This document shows, piece after piece, positions 1 through 8,437 of a stretch of 64,000 nt of DNA. The DNA is taken from contig NZ_MUXE01000008.1 in NCBI RefSeq assembly GCF_003063245.1, positions 1 through 64,000 of the forward strand, given 5' to 3'. How positions within the stretch are numbered: position 1 is the first letter of the stretch; every line of letters begins with the position of its first letter. The notes under the pieces were generated by a model. The model was not told the DNA's origin and did no database searches. It saw nothing but the letters and a program-made list of their open reading frames with translations. Position numbers and translations under genes: made by a program. Origin of the DNA: Arcobacter caeni (lineage in GTDB: Bacteria > Campylobacterota > Campylobacteria > Campylobacterales > Arcobacteraceae).

Positions 1-56
1 GATTGAAATCCATCTCTAAAAGTTGTATCCATAATATCTATATATTTTTTAGACAT
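1..56 (-). CDS. Biotin-dependent carboxylase/decarboxylase alpha subunit, N-terminal fragment
   Basis: Only the first 18 codons are inside the window. Read on the minus strand from the ATG at 56, they give MSKKYIDIMDTTFRDGFQ. The DTTxRDGxQ motif is the metal-binding start of the HMGL-like carboxyltransferase domain of oxaloacetate decarboxylase alpha (OadA) and pyruvate carboxylase subunit B. The start lies 5 bases after the stop of the OadG-like gene, so the two are almost certainly one operon. OadA and PycB cannot be told apart from this fragment; the OadG neighbour favours a membrane-linked decarboxylase or a Campylobacterota pyruvate carboxylase. Confidence 0.75.
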   Translation of the reverse strand, partial: MSKKYIDIMDTTFRDGFQ

Positions 57-61
57 ATATT

Positions 62-304
62 TTAACCCTTTAGATTTTTATGATGTTGTACGGCTGCTAT
101 TACTGCAGCTATTTTTGCAGCGTCTGTATTAGTTGCATTTGCTTCTAATACTACATTAATAGTTTGAGATAGTTCCTCTTGTGGAAAGAATTTTCTTAAT
201 ATTTTTCCTTGAGTCATAAATACTGCAATTATCAAGAATGTAAAGACTATACCCATTCCCACTAATAGCAATTCTATTACTTCTACTACTAAGTTTATTT
301 CCAT
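62..304 (-). CDS. OadG-like small membrane subunit of a carboxylase/decarboxylase
   Basis: 80 residues. One hydrophobic segment (about residues 6-28) is followed by a short soluble tail with an Ala/Ile-rich stretch ending in IAAVIAAVQHHKN. This architecture and the AAVxAAVxxH-type tail are typical of the gamma subunit (OadG), which anchors and assembles Na+-pumping oxaloacetate decarboxylase. The gene is immediately upstream of a carboxyltransferase alpha-subunit gene, which supports the call. An AAAGG ribosome-binding site precedes the ATG. Whether the complex pumps sodium cannot be judged without the beta subunit. Confidence 0.75.
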   Translation of the reverse strand: MEINLVVEVIELLLVGMGIVFTFLIIAVFMTQGKILRKFFPQEELSQTINVVLEANATNTDAAKIAAVIAAVQHHKNLKG

Positions 305-369
305 AACTAAACCTTTTTGTTTATTTAACGGTGCAATTTTAGGGAAATTAAGTAAATACTTCTTCTTTT

Positions 370-400
370 TAAGTGCTTTAAAAATTGTTTATAAGTGCTT
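370..400. promoter_or_regulatory. Direct repeat TAAGTGCTT, candidate AraC-type autoregulatory site
   Basis: TAAGTGCTT occurs at 370-378 and again at 392-400, 22 bases apart, which is about two helical turns on the same DNA face. The second copy ends 20 bases before the TATAAT box of the AraC-family gene. AraC-type proteins commonly bind direct repeats spaced like this, so autoregulation is a reasonable inference. Confidence 0.45.
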
Positions 401-417
401 ATTTTATGGTTTAGAAA

Positions 418-426
418 TGCTATAAT
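418..426 (+). promoter_or_regulatory. Extended -10 promoter of the AraC-family gene
   Basis: TGC followed by TATAAT at 421-426 makes an extended -10 element. The ATG at 432 lies only 5 bases after the -10 box, so the expected transcription start falls on or next to the start codon. No Shine-Dalgarno sequence can fit, which suggests a leaderless mRNA. Confidence 0.5.
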
Positions 427-431
427 AAAGT

Positions 432-1307
432 ATGAAAAAAGAAACCTTACAAAAACGAACAAAAATAGCAAATGATATTATGTATTATATTTATACTCAC
501 ATAGAAACGAATATTGATATTGAAGAAATTAGTATTGATTTAGGAGTTAGTAAGTTCCATATGCATAGAATTTTTAAAGAGGCTTTTGGAAAAAATATTT
601 ATGAAAGCATTAAATCAATAAGACTTCAAAAAGCATCAAATTTACTTTTAACAAATAAATATTCAACTATATCAAATATAGTAAATTTATGTGGATATTC
701 TTCACAATCTTCATTTATCAAAACATTTAAAGAAAGATTTGAAATGACCCCAAAAGATTGGAGGAACGGTGGATATAAAGAGTATTCAAATAAAATTTTA
801 CAACAATCGCAAAGAGCAAAACAATCAAAAGCAGATTTTAGTGATATAACACCAACTATCGTAAAAATGCCATCGTTTGAGAGTTTTTATATTAGAAACA
901 AAGGTTATAATATAAATATTAGAGAAACATGGCAAAAACTTCAAACTTGGATTTTAACAAATAATATTCATTCTTATAAACAAATTGCACTTTTTCATGA
1001 TAATCCAACAATTACACCTTTAAATGATTGTCAATATATTGGCTGTATAGTTGTTGATGATTTAGAAAAAGTAAAAAGTGATAGATTGCCAAACTTTAAA
1101 ATTGCAGATGGTGTTTATGCAAAGTTTGATTTAAAAGGTAAAACAGGAGATGTTTTACCTTTTATTCATTGGGTTTATCACGAATGGCTTCCTCAAAGTG
1201 AATATGAAACAACAACTAAACCATCTTATGCTATTTATAAAAAATTAGATTTTTTAGATGATAGCGATGAATTTGATTTGAGTTTTTATGTCTCTATTAA
1301 TTTTTAG
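432..1307 (+). CDS. AraC-family transcriptional regulator with GyrI-like effector domain
   Basis: 291 residues. Residues about 12-112 form the double helix-turn-helix of the AraC/XylS family: first HTH around ISIDLGVSKFHMHRIFKEAF, second HTH around ISNIVNLCGYSSQSSFIKTF, closing with the usual 'F...TPKDWR' motif. Residues about 135-291 resemble the GyrI-like small-molecule binding domain found C-terminal to such HTHs (SoxS/Rob/BmrR type), with the typical YAKFDLKG and HEWLPQSEYE-like elements. Members of this architecture usually sense drugs or lipophilic compounds; the ligand here is unknown. The gene stands alone and faces the aat-like gene. Confidence 0.88.
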   Translation: MKKETLQKRTKIANDIMYYIYTHIETNIDIEEISIDLGVSKFHMHRIFKEAFGKNIYESIKSIRLQKASNLLLTNKYSTISNIVNLCGYSSQSSFIKTFKERFEMTPKDWRNGGYKEYSNKILQQSQRAKQSKADFSDITPTIVKMPSFESFYIRNKGYNINIRETWQKLQTWILTNNIHSYKQIALFHDNPTITPLNDCQYIGCIVVDDLEKVKSDRLPNFKIADGVYAKFDLKGKTGDVLPFIHWVYHEWLPQSEYETTTKPSYAIYKKLDFLDDSDEFDLSFYVSINF

Positions 1308-1314
1308 AAAAGAA

Positions 1315-2031
1315 TTAAAGTAAAGCTTTTTCTAGCCATCGTTTTAAAAAATCTTTTCTTGAATATGTGATTGCGCCTAAGTCAAATTTATATTGCATAT
1401 AAGGATGACCTAAATTCCAAAAAGAGAAGTTTTCTTTTTCTAAATAAAAAGAAAGAAGCACTAACTGAAGTTTCCCCCAGTTATTATAGTTTTTATTATT
1501 TGAGCTAAAACCAGTAAGTGAAGTGTAGGTTGAATTGATTTTATATCCAATTTCACCTGCAATTAATTCTTTTGTATTTTTATCATAAAGTTCAACACTA
1601 AAAATTTTAAAATCAATATTTGGATGAGTATAATCTTTTAAAGATAAGATTAATTCTTTGTATTGAGGTTCTAACCAATTTGTTTTATGAAACTTTGAGA
1701 TATTATCCAAAACTAAACTGAGGTTTGTATTTATACGAAATTCAAACTCATTTTTATCTAGAAGTTTTTTTACTTTTTTACTGATATGTAAATTTTCAAA
1801 ATCTAAAATTGCATATTCAAACTGTATTTCAGGAACTAAATAAAACTCATCTTCAATTGTTGCTGAAGTTGAAATAAAACCATATAATGCTTGATGTATA
1901 TAAAAATCTTTTGATAAATCATTACTTACATAAAAATTAGATTTTTCATTTGCATAGATTTGATTATATAGAATATTTTCATCTTTTATATCATCTAAAG
2001 TTAAAAAATAAACTACATTCTTTTTTTCCAT
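1315..2031 (-). CDS. Leucyl/phenylalanyl-tRNA-protein transferase (Aat)-like protein
   Basis: 238 residues, close to the usual Aat length. The order of motifs matches Aat: an LHISKKVKKLL segment near residue 96 (E. coli has LHISRSMKRF), a central GNAT-like strand pair around ELIAGEIGYKI, and the terminal LGAITYSRKDFL (E. coli LGACEIPRRDYL). Aat attaches Leu/Phe from charged tRNA to N-terminal Arg/Lys of proteins, feeding the N-end rule pathway. The sequence is divergent: the conserved GESMF and IDCQ motifs of classical Aat are altered (TSLTGF, FWNLG), so substrate specificity is uncertain. It follows the Tyr-rich exported-protein gene by 8 bases and is probably cotranscribed with it. Confidence 0.6.
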   Translation of the reverse strand: MEKKNVVYFLTLDDIKDENILYNQIYANEKSNFYVSNDLSKDFYIHQALYGFISTSATIEDEFYLVPEIQFEYAILDFENLHISKKVKKLLDKNEFEFRINTNLSLVLDNISKFHKTNWLEPQYKELILSLKDYTHPNIDFKIFSVELYDKNTKELIAGEIGYKINSTYTSLTGFSSNNKNYNNWGKLQLVLLSFYLEKENFSFWNLGHPYMQYKFDLGAITYSRKDFLKRWLEKALL

Positions 2032-2039
2032 TTCACACC

Positions 2040-2528
2040 TTATCTATTATGACGATTATCTCTTTGGTGTGAATCTCTATTATTTTGTTTATAATTTTGA
2101 TTTTCGTTTCTTTCATAATATCTACCATAAACAGGTTCTCTATCATTTCTATAGTTTCTTGATCTATTCCAATCGTTATTTTTATGGTATCTATATTCTC
2201 TATAATGTGGATGATTTGGTTTAAAATACCCTCTTAAATGCAGTCTATCATTATAACTATATCGACCATCATATAAAAAGAAAATATTATTATAAAAATA
2301 TCCCGTTCGGTCAAAATATCCAAAATAATATCCGTAATTATCATAATAACCACGATGATTGTAATCAAAGTTTCTATATCTATCATCATATCTATGATCA
2401 TCAGATCTAAAATTTAAATCAAGTGTAGAATTATTTCCAATAGGTGTTCTAATACTAACTCCCAAATCAGAATTTGCAAATAAAGTTGAACCAAGAGATA
2501 TAAGTGAAATTAAAAGTAGTTTTTTCAT
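2040..2528 (-). CDS. Exported Tyr/Arg/Asn-rich protein of unknown function
   Basis: 162 residues. Residues 1-18 are a clear signal peptide (MKKLLLISLISLGSTLFA). The first 40 mature residues have a short beta-like segment (DLGVSIRTPIGNNSTLDLNF). The rest is low complexity, dominated by Tyr, Arg, Asn, Asp and His in YRN/DRY/YGYY patterns. There is no recognisable domain. Composition suggests a disordered envelope protein or a glycine-poor matrix protein; metal binding through the His/Asp/Tyr content is possible but unproven. It is the first gene of a likely two-gene unit with the aat-like gene. Confidence 0.75.
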   Translation of the reverse strand: MKKLLLISLISLGSTLFANSDLGVSIRTPIGNNSTLDLNFRSDDHRYDDRYRNFDYNHRGYYDNYGYYFGYFDRTGYFYNNIFFLYDGRYSYNDRLHLRGYFKPNHPHYREYRYHKNNDWNRSRNYRNDREPVYGRYYERNENQNYKQNNRDSHQRDNRHNR

Positions 2529-2550
2529 ATAAAGAATCCTTTAACAAATT

Positions 2551-2570
2551 TGCAGAATCATATATCTGCA
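2551..2570. promoter_or_regulatory. Inverted repeat TGCAGA-N8-TCTGCA
   Basis: Perfect 6-base arms separated by 8 bases lie 23 bases upstream of the ATG of the Tyr-rich exported-protein gene (minus strand). The two-turn geometry fits a dimeric regulator. The regulator is unknown. Confidence 0.35.
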
Positions 2571-2644
2571 GTGTGAATAAATTGTGATTTAGTATAAATT
2601 TCGTTTGATTTAATTATAATGTAGTTTTCATTTTAAGGCATTTT

Positions 2645-5437
2645 TTGAATACTCTACTAACCAATAATCAAATAACTAACTTTTACAATCATATCACAAA
2701 GTTACTGCAAGAGTGTGAATCCTTTACTTTTAATGTGGCATTTATTAATTTTTCTGGAATACAGCTTTTACTTGATTGTTTTGAAATTCTAGAGAAAAAA
2801 AATATAAAAGGCAAAATCTTAACATCAACATATCTCAATTTTACCCAAATAAAAGCTCTTGAAAAAATAAGAGAATTTAAAAATATAGAACTAAAAATTT
2901 ATGATTCAAATGAGTCAAATATAGGATTTCATAGTAAATCTTATATTTTTAAATTTAAAGATAAGTATAAAATAATAATTGGTTCTTCAAATATAACTGC
3001 AAGTGCTTTTAAATCAAACATTGAATGGAATGTAAAAACTATTGCAAAAAAAGATGATTGTTTTTTACAAAATGTATTAATTGAGTTTGAAAAACTTTGG
3101 TTAAATTCTTATGATGTAAATGATGAATTTTTGAAAGAATATGCAGATTTTTTAGATAAACAAAAAAAAGAGTTTCTTCCTAGTTTTACTTATAAAAAAA
3201 GTATAAAAATAAATTTCATGCAAGAAAAAGCCTTACAAAAGCTGGAAGAATTAAGAGAAAAAAAAGAAAAAAAAGCTTTAGTAATTGCAGCAACAGGAAG
3301 TGGAAAAACTTATCTTAGTGCTTTTGATGTGAAAAAATTTCGGCCAAAAACACTTCTTTTTTTAGTTCATAGGGAAAATATACTTTTAAGTGCAAAAAAG
3401 AGTTTTGAAGATATTTTAGAAGATAGTTTTACTTATGGACTTTTTACTGGAAATAAAAAAGAAAAGAACAAAAACTATATTTTTTCAACTATTCAAACAA
3501 TGAATAATACTTTTCTTGATTTCTCACCAAATCATTTTGATTATATAATTGTAGATGAAGCCCATCATATAACAAGTCCTAGCTATAAAAAAGTAATAGA
3601 GTATTTTGAACCAAAGTTTTTATTAGGACTAACAGCTACATCAAATAGAATGGATGGAAATAGTATTTACGAAGTTTTTGATGAAAATATAGCTTGTGAT
3701 ATAAGATTAAATGATGCTTTAGAACATAATCTTGTGGTTCCTTTTCACTATTTTGGAATAAGTGATATACAAAGTGTAGATTATGAAAATATTGATTTAT
3801 CAAAAATAGATGAAGTTGCAAAACTTTTAAGTGTAAATAAAAGAGCAGATTTTATTATAGAAAAAATGAATTTTTACTCTTTTGCAGGAGTAAAAAGAAA
3901 AGTAATTAGTTTTTGCGTTTCAAAAGAACATGCTTTTTTTATGAGTGAAAAGTTTAATGAAAAAGGAATAAATTCAATTTCTCTTACAAATGAAGATTCT
4001 ATACAAAAAAGAGAAGAAGCAATAAAAAAACTTGAAGATGAAAATGAAACTTTAGAAGTGATTTTCACAGTTGATATTTTTAATGAAGGAATTGATATTC
4101 CCTCAATTAATACAGTTTTATTTTTACGCCCAACAAATTCGCCAATAGTATTTGTACAACAACTTGGACGCGGTTTACGAAAACATAAAAATAAAGAGTT
4201 TTTAACCATTCTTGATTTTATAGGAAACCATAAAAAAGCCTATTTAATTGCTTTGAGTTTGGTTGGAAATAAAGCTATTGATAAAGATAGTATTAAAATT
4301 TCACTACAAAATAATTTTGCAGATTTTAAAAATGCATTTATTTCTATGGATAAGATTTCAAAAGATAGAATTTTAAAACAAATAGAAAATGAAAACTTTA
4401 ATCATTTAAAATATTTAAAAGAACAATATTTTGAGTTTAAAACTATTTTAGAAAATAAAGTCCCAAAACTGGTAGATTTCTTACAATTTAATGAAGTAAT
4501 AAATCCTATGAATTTTATATATGAAAGTAAATCTTATGTTGAATTTATAGCAAAAGTTGAAGATGTAAAAATAAAAAATGAGTATAAAATTTTATGTGAA
4601 AATGAGCAGTTTTTAAAAACTATTAGATTTATAGAAAATCAACTTCCAATAAAAAGGATTTATGAATTTGTAATATTAAAATATCTTTTAAATAATGATT
4701 TTTGTGATGAGAAAATAGCTTTTAAAATATTGAATAAATATTTAGATAAAGTTTGCAAAAAGAGTATAAATCATAGTTTTTTTTATTTAAATCAAGATTT
4801 TTTAGATAAAGCACAAATAAGTAGATATTTGAAACTTATAAATTTTGATGGACAAAAAGCGGTAAAAACAAAAGAGTTTGAAGAGCTTATAAGAATTTCT
4901 AAATATAAAGAGATTATTGAAGATAGTTTAAATTATGGAATTTATGTTTATGAAGAAGAATTTGAAACCATTGACTTTGGAATGCCATTTTTAAAATTAT
5001 ATGGAAAATATAATATGTTAAATATTGCACAACTTTGTAATTTTCCAAAAATTCATAGTTCATTTCGAGGAAGTGGATTTTTAAAATACAAAGATGATTT
5101 CTTTTTATTTATAAATATTGAAAAAGATAAGTTTTCAAAATCAGCAAATTATACTAATACTTTTTTATCAAAAGATAGATTTACTTATCAAAGTAAACCA
5201 AGTATGTCACAAGATAAAGGTGATGGAGAAAGATTAATCGAAAATCAAGAACATGGTGTAAAACTACATATTTTTATAAGAAAATTTGTACAAGTGGATA
5301 AAAAAACTCAAGATTTTATTTATCTAGGAATTGCAAATAGTGTCAAATATAGTGGAAATAAACCAATAAGTTTAGAATTAAAATTAGAAATTCCTCTTGA
5401 AGATAAATTATTTGAAGAATTTACAAAAATAGTGTAA
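2645..5437 (+). CDS. PLD-like nuclease / SF2 helicase / DUF3427-type protein
   Basis: 930 residues from a TTG start preceded by AAGG. Residues about 20-150 are a phospholipase-D-like domain with an HxKxYxF core (HSKSYIF) and GSSNIT. Residues about 190-540 are a superfamily 2 helicase: motif I AATGSGKT, motif II DEAHH, motif III TAT, motif VI QQLGRGLRKH. The C-terminal part, about 560-930, matches the layout of DUF3427-type extensions. Proteins with this three-part order are widespread single-gene elements often found near defence genes; nucleic-acid processing is certain only in outline. It stands alone between unrelated genes, with no methylase or partner nearby. All helicase motifs look intact, so it is probably active. 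Confidence 0.85.
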   Translation: MNTLLTNNQITNFYNHITKLLQECESFTFNVAFINFSGIQLLLDCFEILEKKNIKGKILTSTYLNFTQIKALEKIREFKNIELKIYDSNESNIGFHSKSYIFKFKDKYKIIIGSSNITASAFKSNIEWNVKTIAKKDDCFLQNVLIEFEKLWLNSYDVNDEFLKEYADFLDKQKKEFLPSFTYKKSIKINFMQEKALQKLEELREKKEKKALVIAATGSGKTYLSAFDVKKFRPKTLLFLVHRENILLSAKKSFEDILEDSFTYGLFTGNKKEKNKNYIFSTIQTMNNTFLDFSPNHFDYIIVDEAHHITSPSYKKVIEYFEPKFLLGLTATSNRMDGNSIYEVFDENIACDIRLNDALEHNLVVPFHYFGISDIQSVDYENIDLSKIDEVAKLLSVNKRADFIIEKMNFYSFAGVKRKVISFCVSKEHAFFMSEKFNEKGINSISLTNEDSIQKREEAIKKLEDENETLEVIFTVDIFNEGIDIPSINTVLFLRPTNSPIVFVQQLGRGLRKHKNKEFLTILDFIGNHKKAYLIALSLVGNKAIDKDSIKISLQNNFADFKNAFISMDKISKDRILKQIENENFNHLKYLKEQYFEFKTILENKVPKLVDFLQFNEVINPMNFIYESKSYVEFIAKVEDVKIKNEYKILCENEQFLKTIRFIENQLPIKRIYEFVILKYLLNNDFCDEKIAFKILNKYLDKVCKKSINHSFFYLNQDFLDKAQISRYLKLINFDGQKAVKTKEFEELIRISKYKEIIEDSLNYGIYVYEEEFETIDFGMPFLKLYGKYNMLNIAQLCNFPKIHSSFRGSGFLKYKDDFFLFINIEKDKFSKSANYTNTFLSKDRFTYQSKPSMSQDKGDGERLIENQEHGVKLHIFIRKFVQVDKKTQDFIYLGIANSVKYSGNKPISLELKLEIPLEDKLFEEFTKIV

Positions 5438-5511
5438 ATAAATGATTATTTCTATCTTTATTTTAGGTTTATCTGTGATACCATTCGCAAAAATTAACTA
5501 GGGTATTTTGA

Positions 5512-6027
5512 ATGCAAAAAATGGAAAAAGTTGAGAATAAAAAAGGTTTAGTAGAAAAAGTCTTTTTAAAAGTAAATAGTATAGACAAGGTTTTAGAAAG
5601 TAAAGTTGATACAATTTTACTAAGAATTATAAATATGCTAAAATATTTTTTTATTCTAATAATGATAGTTTATTTAGCAATTTGTCTTCTAAGTTTAGGA
5701 CATAAAATTATCTCTTTTACTCTTGCACAAGGTGCTTTAGATTTTACCTCAATTAAAACTATTTTAACAGATGGCTTATTTACATTGATTGTGATTGCTA
5801 TTGTAAAAACACTTTTTATAAAAAGTGGTTTTGATTATGCTTTAACATTTTTAGAAATTGCTTTTGTAGTAATCATTAGAAAACTTATATTACTTGAAAG
5901 TATTCCTAGTGAAACAGATTTATTAATGGCATTAGGAATTACTTCATCTATATTTTTTGTATTAATTATTTATATTCATAATATGAGAAGAAAATGGCAA
6001 AAAGAAGATAATACTAAATTTATTTAA
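5512..6027 (+). CDS. PsiE-like (phosphate-starvation-inducible E) membrane protein
   Basis: 171 residues with four hydrophobic segments (about residues 43-68, 80-103, 115-130 and 138-158). The helix pattern, the size and the conserved middle segment around DFTSIKTILTDGLFTLIVIAIVKT fit the PsiE family, small inner-membrane proteins of unknown mechanism. The Shine-Dalgarno-like AGGG lies 9-12 bases before the ATG. Its 3' end overlaps the convergent histidine kinase gene by 8 bases. No Pho box was recognised. Confidence 0.6.
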   Translation: MQKMEKVENKKGLVEKVFLKVNSIDKVLESKVDTILLRIINMLKYFFILIMIVYLAICLLSLGHKIISFTLAQGALDFTSIKTILTDGLFTLIVIAIVKTLFIKSGFDYALTFLEIAFVVIIRKLILLESIPSETDLLMALGITSSIFFVLIIYIHNMRRKWQKEDNTKFI

Positions 6028-8404
6028 TAATTTGTGAACTCAATGGAAGCTCAATTTTGAATTCAGCTCCATTGTAGTTTGTATTTTGATATAAATATTC
6101 TTTATTTGAGACACTTATATCTCCATTCATGTGTTTTTTTATGATTTCATTTGACATATAAAGACCTATTCCTGTTCCTTGGTTTTTATGTTTTGTTGTA
6201 AAGTAAGGCTCAAAAACTCTATTAATAACTTCTTCTTTTATTCCACCTGCATTATCTTTTATTTTTAGGATTAATTTATTTTGCTCTTTATAAATATCAA
6301 TAAATATAAATTTATTTTTGCAATCGCTATCTTCTAATGCATCAACTGAATTATTGATAATATTTAGAAGAACTTGAATAAATTCATTAACAAGTCCTAA
6401 TATAATTATTTCTTGGGTATTTTTTACAATTTCAATATTTCTATTTTTTAATTTTGAGCTAACTAAATACAATACTTTTTCTATTGGAATATTAATATCA
6501 AAAAAAGAAGCTTCTTTTTCATTACTAAAAAAATTCCTAAAATCATCAATTGTATTAGATAAATGTTGAGCTGAATTATTTATAATATCCATAGCTTCAT
6601 AAAAATCAACATCACTTAAATTCTCAAAATCTTTTCTTAATTTAGCTCCCGTTGCTGCTGTAGAAATCAAAGATAGAGGTTGTCTCCATTGGTGGGCAAT
6701 ATTTTCTATCATTTCTCCCATTGCTGCCATCTTTGATTGTTGGTTTAAGATATTTTCTTTTTGTATTAATTCTTTTGTCTTTTTTTCTACTAAATTTTCT
6801 AAATTTTTATTCATTTCATTTAGTGTTTTTGTTTTTTCTTCTACTTTATTACTTAAAGATTTGTTAAGATTTTTGAGTGTTATAGTTCTATGTATAAATG
6901 CTAATATGATTATAAAAATAACAGCAAATATTTGTATAAATAATTCATAATTAAAGCTAGTTTGAAATTGTACATTATTCCATTTTGTAATTATTTCATT
7001 TAATTCATTTATAGAAATTGAAGAGATAGCTTTATTTAATATTGATTCCAATATTGCATAATCATCTCTTATCATAAATTTCATACTAAAGTTTAAACCT
7101 GTATTTCCAGATACTTTTAAATCATCAAAACCATATTTAGCAATATTATAAAAAAGTACAGGTTGAATATCAACAAAAGCATAAACTTCATTTTTTGATA
7201 CTAATTCTAATCCTTCTTTTATGCTATTAACTAAAGTAAGTTGAATATCTGGGTAGTTGTTTTTTATAATATTATGAGCTGTGAAATTATCTCCAACAGC
7301 TATTTTTTTATTTTTTAACATAGAAATATTTTCTATAAAGTTTTCATCTTTTTTTGTAACAATAGAAATTGGAAATTTCGCATATTCTTTTGTAAATATA
7401 GAATAATCTTTTCTATTTGAAGTTTCACCAATACTATAAATCAAATCATTTTCTTTAGTTTTAATGCTATTTATTTGTTCTTTAAATGTTTCAGAAAATA
7501 CATTTTTATATTGTAAACCTAGTTTTTTAGTTATTAATTCCCAATATTCAGCAGAAATACCAATAGCTTTGTTATTTTTTGATTTAAAAGTAAAAGGTTC
7601 CCATGAATTAGAAACTGATACTTTTATTAGATTTTTTAACAAAAAATCTTTCTCTTCTTGTGTTAAATTTAGCTGTTGTTTAAAACTAGAATAATATCTC
7701 TCTTTTTCATTTATAATCCATTTTTCTTCAAGTTCTAAAAGTTCATTTGTAGGGATTTTTGAAAATCCAATATCAAATAAATCAGCTTTTTCTTGATTAT
7801 AAGTTATTGCTTGAACACTATTTTTTAGAGTTAAATCATCTAATGGTTTTATTAAATGAAATAAATTATTTCTTAGAGTATAAAATTCAACTGCCAATTT
7901 ATCTTCATAAATCAAATCAAGCTCTTGATTTTCTAGCCCTTCAATTAATTTATCATAATCTTTATAGACTTTTATTATTGCATTTGGATAATTTTGTGAA
8001 ATTAAATCTTGGTAATTTCCTCCAATAAGTCCAATTGTAAGCAGAGGTTTTGTAATTATGTTAGAGTCATTTTTTGATAAAGTAAAAAATGTACTTTTTA
8101 GTTCATAAAAAGTATTTGAAGTAAACATCCAATCAGAATATTTTTTAGTACCTAAAAAATAATCAACTTCTTTGTTTTTAACAAGATTAATAGCATCATC
8201 CCAAAGAACACCATCTACAAATTCAATTATATAGTTATTGTATTTTGCCCATAATTTCCAAATATCAATAAGTAATCCAGCTGCTTTATCATCTTGTTTA
8301 TAAGAAAATGGAGCATAATTTGAGTCATAAGAGATTTTAAAAGAAGTTTCTTTTGCGAATAAAAATGTAGAAAATAAAATAATAATAAAAAATAAGTTTT
8401 TCAT
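6020..8404 (-). CDS. Histidine kinase with two periplasmic solute-binding domains
   Basis: 794 residues. There is a signal peptide (1-17), then two tandem bacterial extracellular solute-binding family 3 domains (about 20-235, with SYDSNYAPFSY; and about 255-475, with VSVSNSWEPFTF). A membrane helix (about 490-510) and a coiled coil precede the H-box IAHQWRQPLSLIS, the N-box NNSVDAL, the G1 box DNAGGI and the G2 box GTGIGLYMS. It should sense an amino-acid-like or small-acid ligand in the periplasm and phosphorylate the regulator encoded 33 bases upstream (minus strand). The pair is divergent from the type I secretion genes. Confidence 0.9.
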   Translation of the reverse strand: MKNLFFIIILFSTFLFAKETSFKISYDSNYAPFSYKQDDKAAGLLIDIWKLWAKYNNYIIEFVDGVLWDDAINLVKNKEVDYFLGTKKYSDWMFTSNTFYELKSTFFTLSKNDSNIITKPLLTIGLIGGNYQDLISQNYPNAIIKVYKDYDKLIEGLENQELDLIYEDKLAVEFYTLRNNLFHLIKPLDDLTLKNSVQAITYNQEKADLFDIGFSKIPTNELLELEEKWIINEKERYYSSFKQQLNLTQEEKDFLLKNLIKVSVSNSWEPFTFKSKNNKAIGISAEYWELITKKLGLQYKNVFSETFKEQINSIKTKENDLIYSIGETSNRKDYSIFTKEYAKFPISIVTKKDENFIENISMLKNKKIAVGDNFTAHNIIKNNYPDIQLTLVNSIKEGLELVSKNEVYAFVDIQPVLFYNIAKYGFDDLKVSGNTGLNFSMKFMIRDDYAILESILNKAISSISINELNEIITKWNNVQFQTSFNYELFIQIFAVIFIIILAFIHRTITLKNLNKSLSNKVEEKTKTLNEMNKNLENLVEKKTKELIQKENILNQQSKMAAMGEMIENIAHQWRQPLSLISTAATGAKLRKDFENLSDVDFYEAMDIINNSAQHLSNTIDDFRNFFSNEKEASFFDINIPIEKVLYLVSSKLKNRNIEIVKNTQEIIILGLVNEFIQVLLNIINNSVDALEDSDCKNKFIFIDIYKEQNKLILKIKDNAGGIKEEVINRVFEPYFTTKHKNQGTGIGLYMSNEIIKKHMNGDISVSNKEYLYQNTNYNGAEFKIELPLSSQIIK

Positions 8405-8437
8405 ATTATATTATAACTTAGATTATAACAAAAAGTA

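Noticed and set aside
1315-2031. Aspartate/glutamate leucyltransferase (Bpt)
   Set aside because: The Cys-rich N-terminus of Bpt is missing, while LHIS...K and LGA...RKDFL motifs match Aat.
2645-5437. Part of a multi-gene restriction or defence island
   Set aside because: Flanking genes are ordinary and no methylase, integrase or other defence gene is seen, so only a stand-alone role is proposed.
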